Made by a program: the position numbers and the translations under genes. Positions 13,541 through 22,397 of a stretch of DNA of 64,000 bases are shown piece by piece. The notes beneath the pieces were generated by a model. That model worked only from the letters and a program-made list of their open reading frames with translations. It ran no database searches and was not told the origin of the DNA. Position 1 is the first letter of the stretch. Every line of letters begins with the position of its first letter. Source of the DNA: Methylotenera sp. (GTDB lineage Bacteria > Pseudomonadota > Gammaproteobacteria > Burkholderiales > Methylophilaceae); contig JABFRQ010000005.1 of the NCBI GenBank assembly GCA_013141075.1, positions 62,001 to 126,000 on the forward strand. Reading direction: 5' to 3'.

Positions 13541-14926
13541 GTGGATATTAACGAGTCTAATCAACATAACGCGCCATTTAACAATTATTTCGCTAAAGAG
13601 AATCTTGAGCAAAGTACTATTTTAGCGCAAATCGCTCATAAAGCTGAACGCAAACTTAAATTGCGTTGGATTTTAGCAATTTCTTGCTTGCCATTATTCG
13701 GCATTTACACGGCGTTTGGTATTGCCCCACAAACGCTTTCTGGCAATATTACAACCAGTACCGTGATAGAAGAAATCGCCCTGCCAAGCAATAACGACGT
13801 GCTTGCCAGCGTAACTGAACAGCATTTCTGGTACAAAGAGCACGTGCGCCGTGATGACACTTTAAATAATGTGCTATCACGCTTAAATATTCGTAACCGC
13901 GATGCCATCAATTACATTCGTAATGACAATATTGCTGGCGAAATCGCCACGGCATTAAAACCTGGCCACCAAATTGAAGCGCAAACAGATGTTGATGGCA
14001 ACTTAATTTCGCTTGAGTATCAATTAGATGCAGATCAATTCATCACAGTTAAACAATCCGCTGCAGGTTTTGAAGCTAATAAAATAGTACATAAACTTGA
14101 AAGTCGCCCAATATTAAAATCTGCTAAAATCAAAAGCTCTTTATTTGGCGCGGCTGATGACGCCAATATTCCAGACGATATTGCAGTAAAAATTGCAGAT
14201 ATGTTTGAAAGCCAAATTGACTTCAGCACAGATTTACGCCGTGGCGACCACTTTAATGTGATTTACGAAGGTAGCTACGACCAAGGTGAGTTGCTCAAAA
14301 CTGGTGAGATTTTAGCGGCTGAATTTGTCAACAACGGCAAAACTTATCGCGCGGTAGGTTACAGAGATGCCGCCAATGAAATGCAGTATTACACGCCTGA
14401 AGGTGTCAGCTTAAGCAAAACATTTTTACGCTCTCCGCTTGAGTTCACACGTATTAGCTCTAGCTTTAGTTTAGGTCGTTTTCACCCAATTTTAAACCGC
14501 ATTAAAGCGCATCAAGGCACTGATTTCGCCGCACCTACAGGTACTGGCGTAAAAGCAGCGGGCGACGCGGTGGTTGATTTTGTGGGCGTAAAAGGTGGTT
14601 ACGGCAATGTAATTGTACTTAAACACGAAAACGATGTAAGCACGGTGTATGGTCACCTATCACGCTTTGCGGCGGGTTTGCGTAAAGGGCAAAAGGTCGC
14701 ACAAGCTGACATTATTGGTTATGTTGGCACAACAGGCATGTCTACAGGCCCGCATTTGCACTATGAGTTTTTGGTAGGCAAAGAACACCGTGACCCAATG
14801 ACCGTTGCTTTACCTAAAGACAACACGCTTACAGGGCAAGATAGAGTGGCTTTTGATGTGCAAAGTAGCCAACTCACAGCACAACTGAGCTTGTTAAGTA
14901 ATAGTAATATTGCGGCGCTCGATTAA
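13541..14926 (+). CDS. membrane-anchored M23 family murein endopeptidase (MepM-like)
   Basis: This is probably a zinc peptidase that cuts peptidoglycan cross-links. The 461-residue protein has a cytoplasmic N-terminus, one membrane segment (about 45-65: WILAISCLPLFGIYTAFGI), and an OapA/LysM-like periplasmic region with HVRRDDTLNNVLSRL. The C-terminal M23 domain has zinc ligands in HQGTDFAAP and HLHYEF. I chose GTG at 13541 because AGAGGT lies just upstream. An in-frame TTG at 13487 would add 18 residues without a clear ribosome-binding site. It is followed by anmK, so the two may serve cell-wall turnover together. Confidence 0.92.
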   Translation: MDINESNQHNAPFNNYFAKENLEQSTILAQIAHKAERKLKLRWILAISCLPLFGIYTAFGIAPQTLSGNITTSTVIEEIALPSNNDVLASVTEQHFWYKEHVRRDDTLNNVLSRLNIRNRDAINYIRNDNIAGEIATALKPGHQIEAQTDVDGNLISLEYQLDADQFITVKQSAAGFEANKIVHKLESRPILKSAKIKSSLFGAADDANIPDDIAVKIADMFESQIDFSTDLRRGDHFNVIYEGSYDQGELLKTGEILAAEFVNNGKTYRAVGYRDAANEMQYYTPEGVSLSKTFLRSPLEFTRISSSFSLGRFHPILNRIKAHQGTDFAAPTGTGVKAAGDAVVDFVGVKGGYGNVIVLKHENDVSTVYGHLSRFAAGLRKGQKVAQADIIGYVGTTGMSTGPHLHYEFLVGKEHRDPMTVALPKDNTLTGQDRVAFDVQSSQLTAQLSLLSNSNIAALD

Positions 14927-14972
14927 CTTCACCCAAAATTAACTTCAAACAACAAACACGGTAATTTTACGT

Positions 14973-16097
14973 ATGGCTGGTAAGCTTTTCATCGGACTGA
15001 TGTCTGGAACCAGCCTGGATGGCGTGGATGTTGCGCTGGTTGATTTTTCCCAAGCGAATTCACAAGTATTGCACACGCATTTTTTAGCTTATCCGCCAGA
15101 AATACGCACGCAAATTTTAGCGCTACAACACCCCACTGAAAATGAGCTAGAAACTAGCGCCCTATTGGCAAATACGCTGGCACAGCTTTACGCTAGCGCT
15201 GTAAATCAACTGCTCAGCAACGCCAAATTGTCCCCTTCTGAGATTGCCGCCATCGGCTGCCACGGCCAAACAATTAGGCATCGACCAAAATTTCACGATG
15301 GTATTGGTTTTACGCTACAAATTGGCAACGCCGCGCTGTTAAGCGAACTCACAGGCATTACCGTAGTTTCAGATTTTAGAAGCCGCGACATTGCCGCAGG
15401 CGGCCAAGGTGCGCCATTGGTGCCCGCCTTCCACCAAGCAGTTTTTGCGAGCGAGCAAGCAAATCGCGCCATTATTAACATTGGCGGCATTGCTAATATT
15501 ACTTATCTTGCAAATACGAGCGAGGTGCTAGGCTTTGATTCTGGCCCTGGCAATATGCTGTTAGACGCTTGGATTAAACAACATAAAAATCTTGATTACG
15601 ATGCCAACGGCGCATGGGCAGCCACGGGTGAAGTGATTGAGTCATTATTATCCAACATGCTTGCAGAGCCTTATTTTGCGTTGCTGCCGCCCAAAAGCAC
15701 AGGGCGAGATTTATTTAACGATGCTTGGCTTGCCCAACATTTGGTAAATGCCAATTACCGTCCGCAAGATGTCGCGCGCACTTTGGTATTTTTAACCGCA
15801 CACACAATTTACGATGCGCTTGTGCAAGATTGCGGTCAAAAATCTGACGACGCATTAAACGAAGTGTACTTATGCGGTGGTGGCGCGCATAACAGCTTGC
15901 TTAAACATGATTTACAGCAATTATTAGGTGGCTCAAAAGTTTCAATTACTGATGACCTTGGCATAGGCGTAGACTGGCTTGAAGCCATAGCCTTTGCATG
16001 GCTTGCCAAGCAATGTTTAAACCAACAAACGGCTAATCTACCCGCCGTTACTGGCGCGGCGGGCACGCGTATATTGGGTGCTATCTATCAGCATTAA
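14973..16097 (+). CDS. anmK: anhydro-N-acetylmuramic acid kinase
   Basis: AnmK phosphorylates and hydrates 1,6-anhydro-MurNAc released from the wall, feeding it back to MurNAc-6-phosphate. The 374-residue protein starts with the ATP-binding motif GLMSGTSLDGVDVAL (about 8-22) and has GCHGQTIRH, NIGGIANITYL, GFDSGPGNMLLDAW and the C-terminal CGGGAHNSLL, all standard for the family. It sits 46 bases after the M23 endopeptidase gene, the usual betaproteobacterial arrangement near tyrS. Confidence 0.96.
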   Translation: MAGKLFIGLMSGTSLDGVDVALVDFSQANSQVLHTHFLAYPPEIRTQILALQHPTENELETSALLANTLAQLYASAVNQLLSNAKLSPSEIAAIGCHGQTIRHRPKFHDGIGFTLQIGNAALLSELTGITVVSDFRSRDIAAGGQGAPLVPAFHQAVFASEQANRAIINIGGIANITYLANTSEVLGFDSGPGNMLLDAWIKQHKNLDYDANGAWAATGEVIESLLSNMLAEPYFALLPPKSTGRDLFNDAWLAQHLVNANYRPQDVARTLVFLTAHTIYDALVQDCGQKSDDALNEVYLCGGGAHNSLLKHDLQQLLGGSKVSITDDLGIGVDWLEAIAFAWLAKQCLNQQTANLPAVTGAAGTRILGAIYQH

Positions 16098-16193
16098 ATA
16101 TTTCCCACCACTTGCCCGCTTGCCCTGCACCTATCAAATAGATTTTTTAAAGTATAATTACTAACAATTACTTTAAATCGCAAGGCCAATAAT

Positions 16194-17495
16194 ATGCTAA
16201 AAAAACCAACTAAAGCCACCATCACTTTTGATAACGGCGCAGCGCCTATTGAGCTGCCTATACTTTCTGGCACGCTGGGTAATGATGTCATTGATATTCG
16301 CACGCTGGGCAAGCACGGCGTTTACACATACGACCCAGGTTTTATGGCAACGGCGGCGTGTAATTCTGCAATTACCTTTATTGATGGCGAGCAAGGCATA
16401 TTGTTGCATCGCGGCTACCCAATTGAGCAACTGGCTGAGCATTGTAACTTTTTAGAAGTTTCATATTTGCTTATGCATGGCGAGCTACCAAACGCCACGC
16501 AAAAGGCCGACTTCACTAACACCATTAGCAGCCATACCATGCTGCACGACCAACTCAATAATATATTCCGCGGCTTTAGGCGTGATGCGCACCCAATGGC
16601 GGTAATGGTGGGCGTGGTAGGCTCAATGTCTGCCTTCTATTTTGATTCTATGGACGTATATAACCCGCATCATCGGCTGATTTCAGCCTACCGATTATTG
16701 GCAAAAGTGCCCACCATTGCGGCTTGGAGCTTTAAATACAATACGGGTCAGCCGTTTATGTACCCAAAAAATAACCTCAATTATGCTGAAAACTTCATGC
16801 ACATGATGTTTGCCACGCCATGCGAAGACTACACACCCAACCCAGTGTTAGCGCGCGCTTTTGAGAAAATTTTAATTCTGCATGCAGACCACGAACAAAA
16901 CGCCTCAACTTCTACGGTTAGATTAGTCGGCTCTAGCGGCGCCAACCCATTTGCCAGCGTAGCGGCAGGCATTGCATCACTTTGGGGGCCAGCACATGGC
17001 GGCGCTAACGAAGCCACCTTGCAAATGCTAGAAGAAATCGGCGATGTATCACGCATAGGTGAATTTATTAAACGCGCCAAAGACAAAACCGACAGCTTCC
17101 GCCTCATGGGTTTTGGTCACCGCGTTTATAGAAATATGGACCCACGCGCCGCCATTATGCGTAAAACTTGTCATGAAGTGCTTGCAGAACTTGGCCTGCA
17201 AGACGACCCTCTATTTAAACTAGCCATGGAGCTTGAAAAAATTGCGCTTGAAGACGAATACTTTGTGAGCAAAAAACTCTACCCAAATGTAGACTTTTAC
17301 AGCGGCATTGTCATGCGCGCCATGGGAATCCCCAACAGCATGTTCACCGCCATCTTCGCCCTAGCCCGCACCGCAGGCTGGATAGCGCAATGGAGCGAGA
17401 TGAACGCCGACCCAGAACACAAAATCGGCCGCCCAAGACAGCTTTATACGGGTGAAGATAGGCGTGAGTTTGTATCGATAGACGCAAGAAAATAA
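16194..17495 (+). CDS. gltA: citrate synthase (type II, hexameric-type)
   Basis: It condenses oxaloacetate and acetyl-CoA to citrate. The 433-residue protein is full length and shows the three catalytic residues: His268 in [10 protein letters not shown], His309 in [13 protein letters not shown] and Asp367 in VDFYSGIVM. The N-terminal small domain ([20 protein letters not shown]) is typical of proteobacterial GltA. A TATAAT lies at 16153-16158, about 40 bases upstream. It stands between anmK and the DUF6176-like gene, away from other citrate-cycle genes. In a methylotroph it would serve mainly glutamate and biosynthesis, which is inference. Confidence 0.96.
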   Translation: MLKKPTKATITFDNGAAPIELPILSGTLGNDVIDIRTLGKHGVYTYDPGFMATAACNSAITFIDGEQGILLHRGYPIEQLAEHCNFLEVSYLLMHGELPNATQKADFTNTISSHTMLHDQLNNIFRGFRRDAHPMAVMVGVVGSMSAFYFDSMDVYNPHHRLISAYRLLAKVPTIAAWSFKYNTGQPFMYPKNNLNYAENFMHMMFATPCEDYTPNPVLARAFEKILILHADHEQNASTSTVRLVGSSGANPFASVAAGIASLWGPAHGGANEATLQMLEEIGDVSRIGEFIKRAKDKTDSFRLMGFGHRVYRNMDPRAAIMRKTCHEVLAELGLQDDPLFKLAMELEKIALEDEYFVSKKLYPNVDFYSGIVMRAMGIPNSMFTAIFALARTAGWIAQWSEMNADPEHKIGRPRQLYTGEDRREFVSIDARK

Positions 17496-17512
17496 GGCAG
17501 ATATTTTACGTT

Positions 17513-17878
17513 ATGCATACTTGGCCTACCCAAATGGAAACTAGCTGCGTAGTAATTGAACTCTTGCCAGACTCTGTAGAAAAAGTGAAGGCGTGGGCTG
17601 GTTTCTTGCACACTAATCGCGACGAAGCGCTTCAATCGCTAAAGAATGAAGGTGTTACCGTTGAGAGCGCATTTGTGGTCAACATTGAAGGCAAAGACTA
17701 TCTCATTGGGTATATGAGAGCGGCAAACATGCACCGAGCACACGAAGCTGTAAAAGACTCCACGCTGAATATTGACGCTTACCATCAAGCATTCAAAAAG
17801 GCGTGCTGGGGCAAGCGATATAAGAGTATGCCCTTATCCGATTTGAGTCGCATTCCAAATGAGGAAGGGTATGCATAA
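17513..17878 (+). CDS. DUF6176-like small protein of unknown function
   Basis: A 121-residue soluble protein with no signal or membrane segment. Its pattern ETSCVVIELLPDSVEKVKAW, then REEAL-like RDEALQSL, NEGVTVESAFVV and DYLIGYMRA resembles the DUF6176 family, a ferredoxin-like fold of unknown role. The family assignment is from memory. It starts 17 bases after gltA and is followed by a terminator, so it is probably co-transcribed with citrate synthase. A second in-frame ATG at 17534 (METSC...) is a possible alternative start. Confidence 0.75.
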   Translation: MHTWPTQMETSCVVIELLPDSVEKVKAWAGFLHTNRDEALQSLKNEGVTVESAFVVNIEGKDYLIGYMRAANMHRAHEAVKDSTLNIDAYHQAFKKACWGKRYKSMPLSDLSRIPNEEGYA

Positions 17879-17894
17879 CCCTCCAGCCAGTCGA

Positions 17895-17932
17895 ACTGCC
17901 TGCGCGAAAAGCCGCGCAGGTAGCTCTTTTTC
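17895..17932 (+). terminator. terminator after gltA and the DUF6176-like gene
   Basis: A stem of about 12 bp (ACTGCCTGCGCG paired with CGCGCAGGTAGCT, one G-T pair) is followed by CTTTTT. It lies 17 bases past the last plus-strand stop. Confidence 0.75.
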
Positions 17933-18026
17933 ACGTTAGCTAGCGTAGTCTGTATGAAGCATAGCGGAATATGGGGTTAAAGTTTGCCCGTATTTCATAC
18001 GGGCTACATCGCTGAAAACACCTTAA

Positions 18027-18074
18027 AACAACACCTCTGCAACCCGCATGGATACTGGCTCGCAGGGCATCTGT
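18027..18074 (-). repeat. dispersed palindromic element, copy 1
   Basis: Read on the minus strand it contains ATGCCCTGCGAGCCAG, TATCCATGCGGG and TTGCAG. It is close to the copies at 42881-42915, 55841-55885 and 56010-56057. It lies 2 bases beyond the esterase stop, where it could protect or terminate the message. Confidence 0.75.
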
Positions 18075-18076
18075 AT

Positions 18077-18694
18077 TTAGCTCGTAAACCCCAATTGCTT
18101 TAAAGATTCGTTCATTTTTTTGCTCACTTCACCATAGCCCTGCGCATTTGGGTGTATTTGGTCTGATTTTAGCGCGGTGTCTGAAAGTACTTCAGAAAAC
18201 ACATCGGCGATTAGCGGTGTGGCGGTTTCATTGGCAATATCTTCATACAATGGGTGGTCTGCTAAGTTACCCACAGCCGCCCTTAGCGCGCTGACTTCTG
18301 GGATTGCCACCAAAATTGACTTCACGCCTTTGGCCTTAGATAAGGCCAAAATGGCTTTTAAGTTACTGATGGTTTCGCTTTGAGGCATGTGGCGCAATAA
18401 GTCGTTTCCACCAAGTTCTACTATCAATAATTTTGGCTTATCTTGCTCCAACAAGGCTGGTAGTCGTTCTAGGCCTTCAGCGGAAGTATTGCCAGGAATG
18501 CCAGCGTTGATAATTGCCCAGCCTGTAGTTTTGGCTAATAAACTTGGGTAATCTTCGCCCTCGTTTGCGCCTGTGCCATAACTTAAACTATCACCAAGAA
18601 TGAGCACTGTAGCGCCTTTGGGGATAGCTGCGTGTTTTTCTCCACTGCTACATGCAATGAGAAAAACAGCTAGTAATAAAATTAGTTTTTTCAT
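18077..18694 (-). CDS. GDSL/SGNH-family lipoprotein esterase (TesA-like)
   Basis: Probably an arylesterase or lysophospholipase acting in the periplasm. The 205-residue protein begins with a lipoprotein signal (MKKLILLLAVFLIACSS, lipobox Cys at about 15). SGNH blocks follow: block I ILGDSLSYG with the nucleophile Ser, block II Gly in NAGIPGNTS, block III GGNDLLRHMP, and block V DQIHPN with the catalytic Asp and His. All four catalytic positions are intact. It is downstream of erpA but separated by a strong terminator and a repeat, so it likely has its own promoter. Confidence 0.9.
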   Translation of the reverse strand: MKKLILLLAVFLIACSSGEKHAAIPKGATVLILGDSLSYGTGANEGEDYPSLLAKTTGWAIINAGIPGNTSAEGLERLPALLEQDKPKLLIVELGGNDLLRHMPQSETISNLKAILALSKAKGVKSILVAIPEVSALRAAVGNLADHPLYEDIANETATPLIADVFSEVLSDTALKSDQIHPNAQGYGEVSKKMNESLKQLGFTS

Positions 18695-18713
18695 AAGTTC
18701 AACCCCAAAACAT

Positions 18714-18753
18714 CACTGCCGTCATTCCCGCGTAGGCGGGAATGACGGCAGTG
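18714..18753. repeat. perfect GTCATTCCCGC palindrome
   Basis: An uninterrupted 18-bp inverted repeat with a 4-base loop GTAG; the arm reads CACTGCCGTCATTCCCGC. A degenerate relative is at 25411-25452 and shorter relatives are at 372-400 and 56173-56201. It lies between the esterase start and the erpA terminator. Confidence 0.85.
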
Positions 18754-18758
18754 GAAAC

Positions 18759-18790
18759 AAAAAAAGCCAAGCAAACGCTTGGCTTTTTTA
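18759..18790 (-). terminator. terminator of erpA
   Basis: A 14-bp perfect stem (A-tract, AGCCAAGC / GCTTGGCT, T-tract) with loop AAAC, 12 bases beyond the erpA stop. It has T-tracts on both strands, so it could work in either direction. Confidence 0.85.
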
Positions 18791-18801
18791 TCAGCTATTT
18801 T

Positions 18802-19167
18802 TTAAACAGAGAAAGATGAACCACAGCCGCAAGTTGTCGTCGCTTGCGGGTTGCGGATCACAAATTGTGAACCTTGTAAGCTGTCTTGATAATCAATTTC
18901 AGCGCCCATCAAATATTGCAGGCTCATTGGGTCTATCAATAAAGTCACAGTATCTTTTTGCACTTGCGTGTCGTCTTCATTCACTTCTTCTTCAAAAGTA
19001 AAGCCGTATTGAAAGCCTGAACAGCCGCCACCGCTTACAAACACGCGGAGTTTCAAATCTGGGCTGCCTTCTTCTTCAATCAATTCTTTTACTTTTTTAG
19101 CCGCGTTATCGGTAAACACTAACGGTGCTGGCATTTCAACATTTTGCAAATCTGTGACTGCGTTCAT
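18802..19167 (-). CDS. erpA: iron-sulfur cluster insertion protein ErpA
   Basis: ErpA is an A-type carrier that delivers Fe-S clusters to apoproteins, in E. coli including IspG. The 121-residue protein has the three cluster-binding cysteines in the expected places: [11 protein letters not shown] and the C-terminal TTCGCGSSF. The central [18 protein letters not shown] is standard. It lies downstream of the bactofilin gene in the argC-DUF-bactofilin-erpA order common in betaproteobacteria, and ends in a strong terminator. Confidence 0.96.
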   Translation of the reverse strand: MNAVTDLQNVEMPAPLVFTDNAAKKVKELIEEEGSPDLKLRVFVSGGGCSGFQYGFTFEEEVNEDDTQVQKDTVTLLIDPMSLQYLMGAEIDYQDSLQGSQFVIRNPQATTTCGCGSSFSV

Positions 19168-19233
19168 CTTGTACTCCTAAATTTCTTCAATAAAATCATT
19201 ATGCTACTGCGTAGCTATAAGGTCAATCTAAGT

Positions 19234-19632
19234 TTAGCTCTCGCTATTATTGATGGCTTGTGCGCCATCGCCCATATAAACGAGCTTTCCTTCAATCACC
19301 GCGCCAGTGTGCATTTCTAGCGATTTATAATACACATCGCCCGTAATATGCGCTTTGGCTTGTAGCTCAATAAACACGTTGGCTTTCACTGGGCCAATAA
19401 CTTTGCCATTGAGCACAATTTTTGAAGCGCTCACCGCGCCTTCAATATGGCCATGCTCACTCAGTATTAGTGTACTCGGGCTGGCATTTGGTTCCGTCAC
19501 GTTGCCACGCACCGCACCATCTACACGCAAACCGCCAGAAAAATTAACGTTGCCCTCAATGCGAGTATCTGCGCCAATTAGGGTGTCTATACTATTTTGA
19601 ATTTTGTTACTTTTTTTAAACCACATATTCAT
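19234..19632 (-). CDS. bactofilin family polymer-forming protein
   Basis: Bactofilins self-assemble into filaments that organise cell shape or wall enzymes. The 132-residue protein has a short N-terminus, then a beta-helical bactofilin core from about residue 19. That core shows GADTRIEGNVNFSGGLRVDG, GNV, HIEGAVSASKIVLNGKVIG, the repeating six-residue hydrophobic rhythm of the family. A second ATG two codons in is an alternative start. It lies between the small membrane protein gene and erpA on the same strand, and near the wall-related genes M23 and anmK. Confidence 0.9.
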   Translation of the reverse strand: MNMWFKKSNKIQNSIDTLIGADTRIEGNVNFSGGLRVDGAVRGNVTEPNASPSTLILSEHGHIEGAVSASKIVLNGKVIGPVKANVFIELQAKAHITGDVYYKSLEMHTGAVIEGKLVYMGDGAQAINNSES

Positions 19633-19682
19633 TCCTATCCAATTCGTTAGCGTTGGGGCTAGTATAGTCGGGCAGTGCTAGC

Positions 19683-20045
19683 TTATTTCATTTTTCCAAC
19701 TACGTTTTTGTAAAACAACAAGTCTTCTTTAATCTTTATGTTTTCATCATGCAAAACATTTAATTGTTTGTTCAAATCGGCCTGCGTGGCCGCTTCAATT
19801 TGAAGCTTAAGTTCGGTTTGAATTACTTTGCTCTGCAAATTTTGATTTTCAATAGTCGCTAACTTTAATTTACCTACTAAGCTTTTTCCACCTGCTGCAT
19901 ATTGCCAATAGGCAAATGAGTAACCCAGCACTAAAAATAAAGCCGCGATTACCCAACGAAAATACCAAGGCCGATGAGAGCGAACCGCTACTTGCTTTGC
20001 GGTTAAACCAAAATGTTTACGAATTCTTCTTCTAACTGGCTTCAT
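19683..20045 (-). CDS. small single-pass membrane protein with coiled coil (DUF6776-like)
   Basis: A 120-residue protein has a basic N-terminus, one membrane segment at about 29-48 (WVIAALFLVLGYSFAYWQYA) and a C-terminal periplasmic coiled coil (about 60-110, IENQNLQSKVIQTELKLQIE). The order argC - this gene - bactofilin is common in betaproteobacteria. A role with the bactofilin as membrane partner is plausible but not shown. Family name is from memory. Confidence 0.7.
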   Translation of the reverse strand: MKPVRRRIRKHFGLTAKQVAVRSHRPWYFRWVIAALFLVLGYSFAYWQYAAGGKSLVGKLKLATIENQNLQSKVIQTELKLQIEAATQADLNKQLNVLHDENIKIKEDLLFYKNVVGKMK

Positions 20046-20062
20046 TTTTTAGTCGGCACAAT

Positions 20063-21124
20063 TTATGGTAATAAAGGTACAACTACCAGCCCTGTATTTT
20101 CCGCTAAGCCAAACATAATATTCATATTTTGCACCGCTTGGCCTGCCGCGCCTTTTACTAGGTTATCTTGCACCACAACAATAGTTAAATAATCGCTATC
20201 GACCTGCTTGTGTATGGCAATGCGCAATTGGTTAGAGCCCCGCACAGAGCGAGTTTCAGGCAGATTGCCAGCTGGTAATACATCTACAAATTGCTCATTT
20301 TCATACCGCTTTTCAAACAAAGCTTGTAAGTCGACATCGCTAGCTTTCGCAGAAAGTTTCACATAAACAGTAGATAACATACCTCTAATCATCGGCACTA
20401 AATGTGGCGTAAATATAAATTCTATTTTCGCGCCAGAACTACTAGCCAATTGGGTAATTTGTGCGTGAATCTCTGGGTGATGCCTATGCCCCGCCACGCC
20501 ATACGCTTTCATGGTATCGCTAGCTTCAGCAAACAAAGTCGCCACTTCAGCTTTTCTACCCGCGCCAGAAACACCCGATTTAGCATCGGCAATAATTGGC
20601 ACAGAAAAATCAATTAGGCCTTGCTCTAATAAAGGCGCCAAGCCCAATAAAACCGTGGTTGGGTAACAGCCAGGGTTGCCAATCACGCTAGCATTTTTAA
20701 TGTGTGCCCGATTAAGCTCAGGAATGCCATACACCGCATTTTTTAAAACATCGGCACAGCTATGCGCCATTTTGTACCACTTTTCAAAAACAGCAGTGTC
20801 TTGCAGCCTAAAATCTGCGGCTAAATCAATTACTTTCACGTTAGCTTTTAGCAACGCTGGCGTTTGGCTCATGGCCACGCCGTGCGGTGTAGCAAAAAAC
20901 ACTACATCACACGCAGTTAAATCGACCGTGGCTGGGTCACTAAAGGCCACATCAACATAGCCACGTAAGCTAGGGAACATATCGGCCACTGGCAAGCCTG
21001 CTTCACCGCGTGAAGTAATAGCGGTGAGCGTAACATTTGGGTGAATACTTAGCAGGCGCAACAGCTCAACACCTGTATAACCAGTGCCGCCAACGATACC
21101 TACTTTTAGTTTTTTGCTTTGCAT
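20063..21124 (-). CDS. argC: N-acetyl-gamma-glutamyl-phosphate reductase
   Basis: ArgC catalyses the third step of arginine synthesis, NADPH reduction of N-acetylglutamyl phosphate. The 353-residue protein has the Rossmann motif [17 protein letters not shown] at the N-terminus and the catalytic Cys153 in GNPGCYPTT. The substrate-binding stretch [11 protein letters not shown] follows and the C-terminal half is intact. It lies 109 bases beyond the rpsI stop on the same strand, separated by a terminator. Confidence 0.97.
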   Translation of the reverse strand: MQSKKLKVGIVGGTGYTGVELLRLLSIHPNVTLTAITSRGEAGLPVADMFPSLRGYVDVAFSDPATVDLTACDVVFFATPHGVAMSQTPALLKANVKVIDLAADFRLQDTAVFEKWYKMAHSCADVLKNAVYGIPELNRAHIKNASVIGNPGCYPTTVLLGLAPLLEQGLIDFSVPIIADAKSGVSGAGRKAEVATLFAEASDTMKAYGVAGHRHHPEIHAQITQLASSSGAKIEFIFTPHLVPMIRGMLSTVYVKLSAKASDVDLQALFEKRYENEQFVDVLPAGNLPETRSVRGSNQLRIAIHKQVDSDYLTIVVVQDNLVKGAAGQAVQNMNIMFGLAENTGLVVVPLLP

Positions 21125-21174
21125 TACACGTTCACCATCTCACACTTAAATCATTACTAATTCTAACATCAAAA

Positions 21175-21204
21175 TAAAAAAGGCCGCGTTAGCGACCTTT
21201 TTTA
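21175..21204 (-). terminator. terminator of rplM-rpsI
   Basis: A-tract, AGGCCGC, loop GTTA, GCGACCT and T-tract form a nearly perfect stem about 30 bases beyond the rpsI stop, with T runs on the minus strand. It separates the ribosomal operon from argC. Confidence 0.85.
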
Positions 21205-21233
21205 ATATCCAACCGCTTATAGTGCTTAAAGCA

Positions 21234-21626
21234 TTAGCGTTTAGAGAATTGTTTACGACGACGCGCTTTGCGGAAACCAACTTTTTTACGCTCAACTTCA
21301 CGTGCATCACGCGTTACAAAACCAGCTTGTGATAACGCGCTTTTTAAGTTTGCATCAAAGTCAATCAACGCACGTGTAATGCCGTGACGAACCGCACCAG
21401 CTTGACCTGATTCACCACCACCGATAACGTTAACCATAATGTCAAAGCTAGCTAGGTTGTTAGTTAATTCTAGTGGTTGACGTAAAATCATACGCGCTGT
21501 AACACGTGAGAAATATTCATCTACAGGCTTATCGTTCACAACGATATTACCTTTACCAACTTTCATAAACACGCGCGCTACTGAACTTTTGCGGCGGCCA
21601 GTACCGTAATTATATTTACCGATCAT
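21234..21626 (-). CDS. rpsI: 30S ribosomal protein S9
   Basis: A 130-residue S9 protein. It has the family N-terminus [14 protein letters not shown] and GKGNIVVND, the central [15 protein letters not shown], and the conserved C-terminal tail [11 protein letters not shown] that reaches the P-site tRNA. It lies 12 bases after rplM and they form the usual rplM-rpsI pair. Confidence 0.98.
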   Translation of the reverse strand: MIGKYNYGTGRRKSSVARVFMKVGKGNIVVNDKPVDEYFSRVTARMILRQPLELTNNLASFDIMVNVIGGGESGQAGAVRHGITRALIDFDANLKSALSQAGFVTRDAREVERKKVGFRKARRRKQFSKR

Positions 21627-21638
21627 CTGTTCTTATCC

Positions 21639-22067
21639 TTAGATTTTCAATGCTTGCGGTTGTTGCGCCGCGTGTTCATGCTTGTCGCCAGCATAAACTT
21701 TCATTTTTTTGATCATTGCGTAACCTAAAGGACCTTTAGGTAACATGCCTTTTACTGCTTTTTCTAAAGCGCGACCTGGAAAACGGTCTTGCATTTTAGA
21801 GAATGTTGTTGTGCTGATACCACCTGGATAACCAGAGTGGCTATGGTAAAGCTTGCCATCAGCTTTATTACCAGTCACTTTTAATTTGTCGGCATTGATG
21901 ACAACAATATAATCACCCGTATCAACGTGTGGTGTATAAATAGTTTTGTGTTTGCCGCGTAAACGGTGCGCGATTCCGCTAGCCAAACGGCCTAGCACTA
22001 AGTCTGTGGCATCTACCACGAACCAGTCGCGTTTCACTTCATGTGATTTTGCTGAGAAGGTTTTCAT
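21639..22067 (-). CDS. rplM: 50S ribosomal protein L13
   Basis: A 142-residue L13 protein with the standard motifs [36 protein letters not shown] and [19 protein letters not shown]. It is first in the rplM-rpsI operon and is preceded by a strong sigma-70 type promoter at 22108-22137. Confidence 0.98.
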   Translation of the reverse strand: MKTFSAKSHEVKRDWFVVDATDLVLGRLASGIAHRLRGKHKTIYTPHVDTGDYIVVINADKLKVTGNKADGKLYHSHSGYPGGISTTTFSKMQDRFPGRALEKAVKGMLPKGPLGYAMIKKMKVYAGDKHEHAAQQPQALKI

Positions 22068-22107
22068 TGTGTTATCAATACTATGAGCTAAAAAAATTAA
22101 GAGGCGG

Positions 22108-22137
22108 ATTTTATGCTGAAGCAGGGTGCTTTGTCAA
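22108..22137 (-). promoter_or_regulatory. sigma-70 promoter of rplM-rpsI
   Basis: On the minus strand a perfect -35 TTGACA (22132-22137) and -10 TAAAAT (22108-22113) are separated by 18 bases, about 40 bases upstream of the rplM ATG. Confidence 0.8.
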
Positions 22138-22288
22138 ACATTATGTTGAGCATATAAACGATTTTATACAAATATATCTAAACACTTTAAACTAAATCAC
22201 GCCACTAATTTGGTTGGTGAACCCGATAGCGACGCATTTATTGTTAACATGCATGAATATTGTAACCCTTTTGGGTAGGTACAACGGC

Positions 22289-22310
22289 ATATACTAGGCA
22301 TGTAGTATAT
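22289..22310. promoter_or_regulatory. inverted repeat upstream of the FimV-like gene (operator candidate)
   Basis: A perfect dyad ATATACTA-N6-TAGTATAT lies about 90-110 bases upstream of the FimV-like start. The form suits a dimeric regulator site, but no regulator is identified and chance occurrence in AT-rich DNA is possible. Confidence 0.35.
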
Positions 22311-22397
22311 AGTTTTACGTGGGTTATGCTACGATATTAACTATATAAATTAAGTTTGTTTATTAAAGTCGTTATTTATAATCAAATTTATTAGAAA

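Larger units (their letters stand above)
17879..18076. other. intergenic mosaic of hairpins and short repeats
   Basis: About 200 bases hold three separate palindromic structures: the gltA-side terminator (17895-17932), a GCCCGTA/TACGGGC hairpin (17986-18004), and one copy of the dispersed GCCCTGCRAGCC-type element (18027-18074). Around 17944-17975 is a GTAG..TATGAAGCATAGCGG segment of the kind seen in degenerate intergenic repeats. No gene is seen. Confidence 0.7.
22068..22397. other. divergent intergenic region between rplM and the FimV-like gene
   Basis: 330 bases of AT-rich DNA without a credible gene. The left side holds the rplM promoter. The right side holds a perfect 8-bp inverted repeat (22289-22310) upstream of the FimV-like gene. 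Confidence 0.7.
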
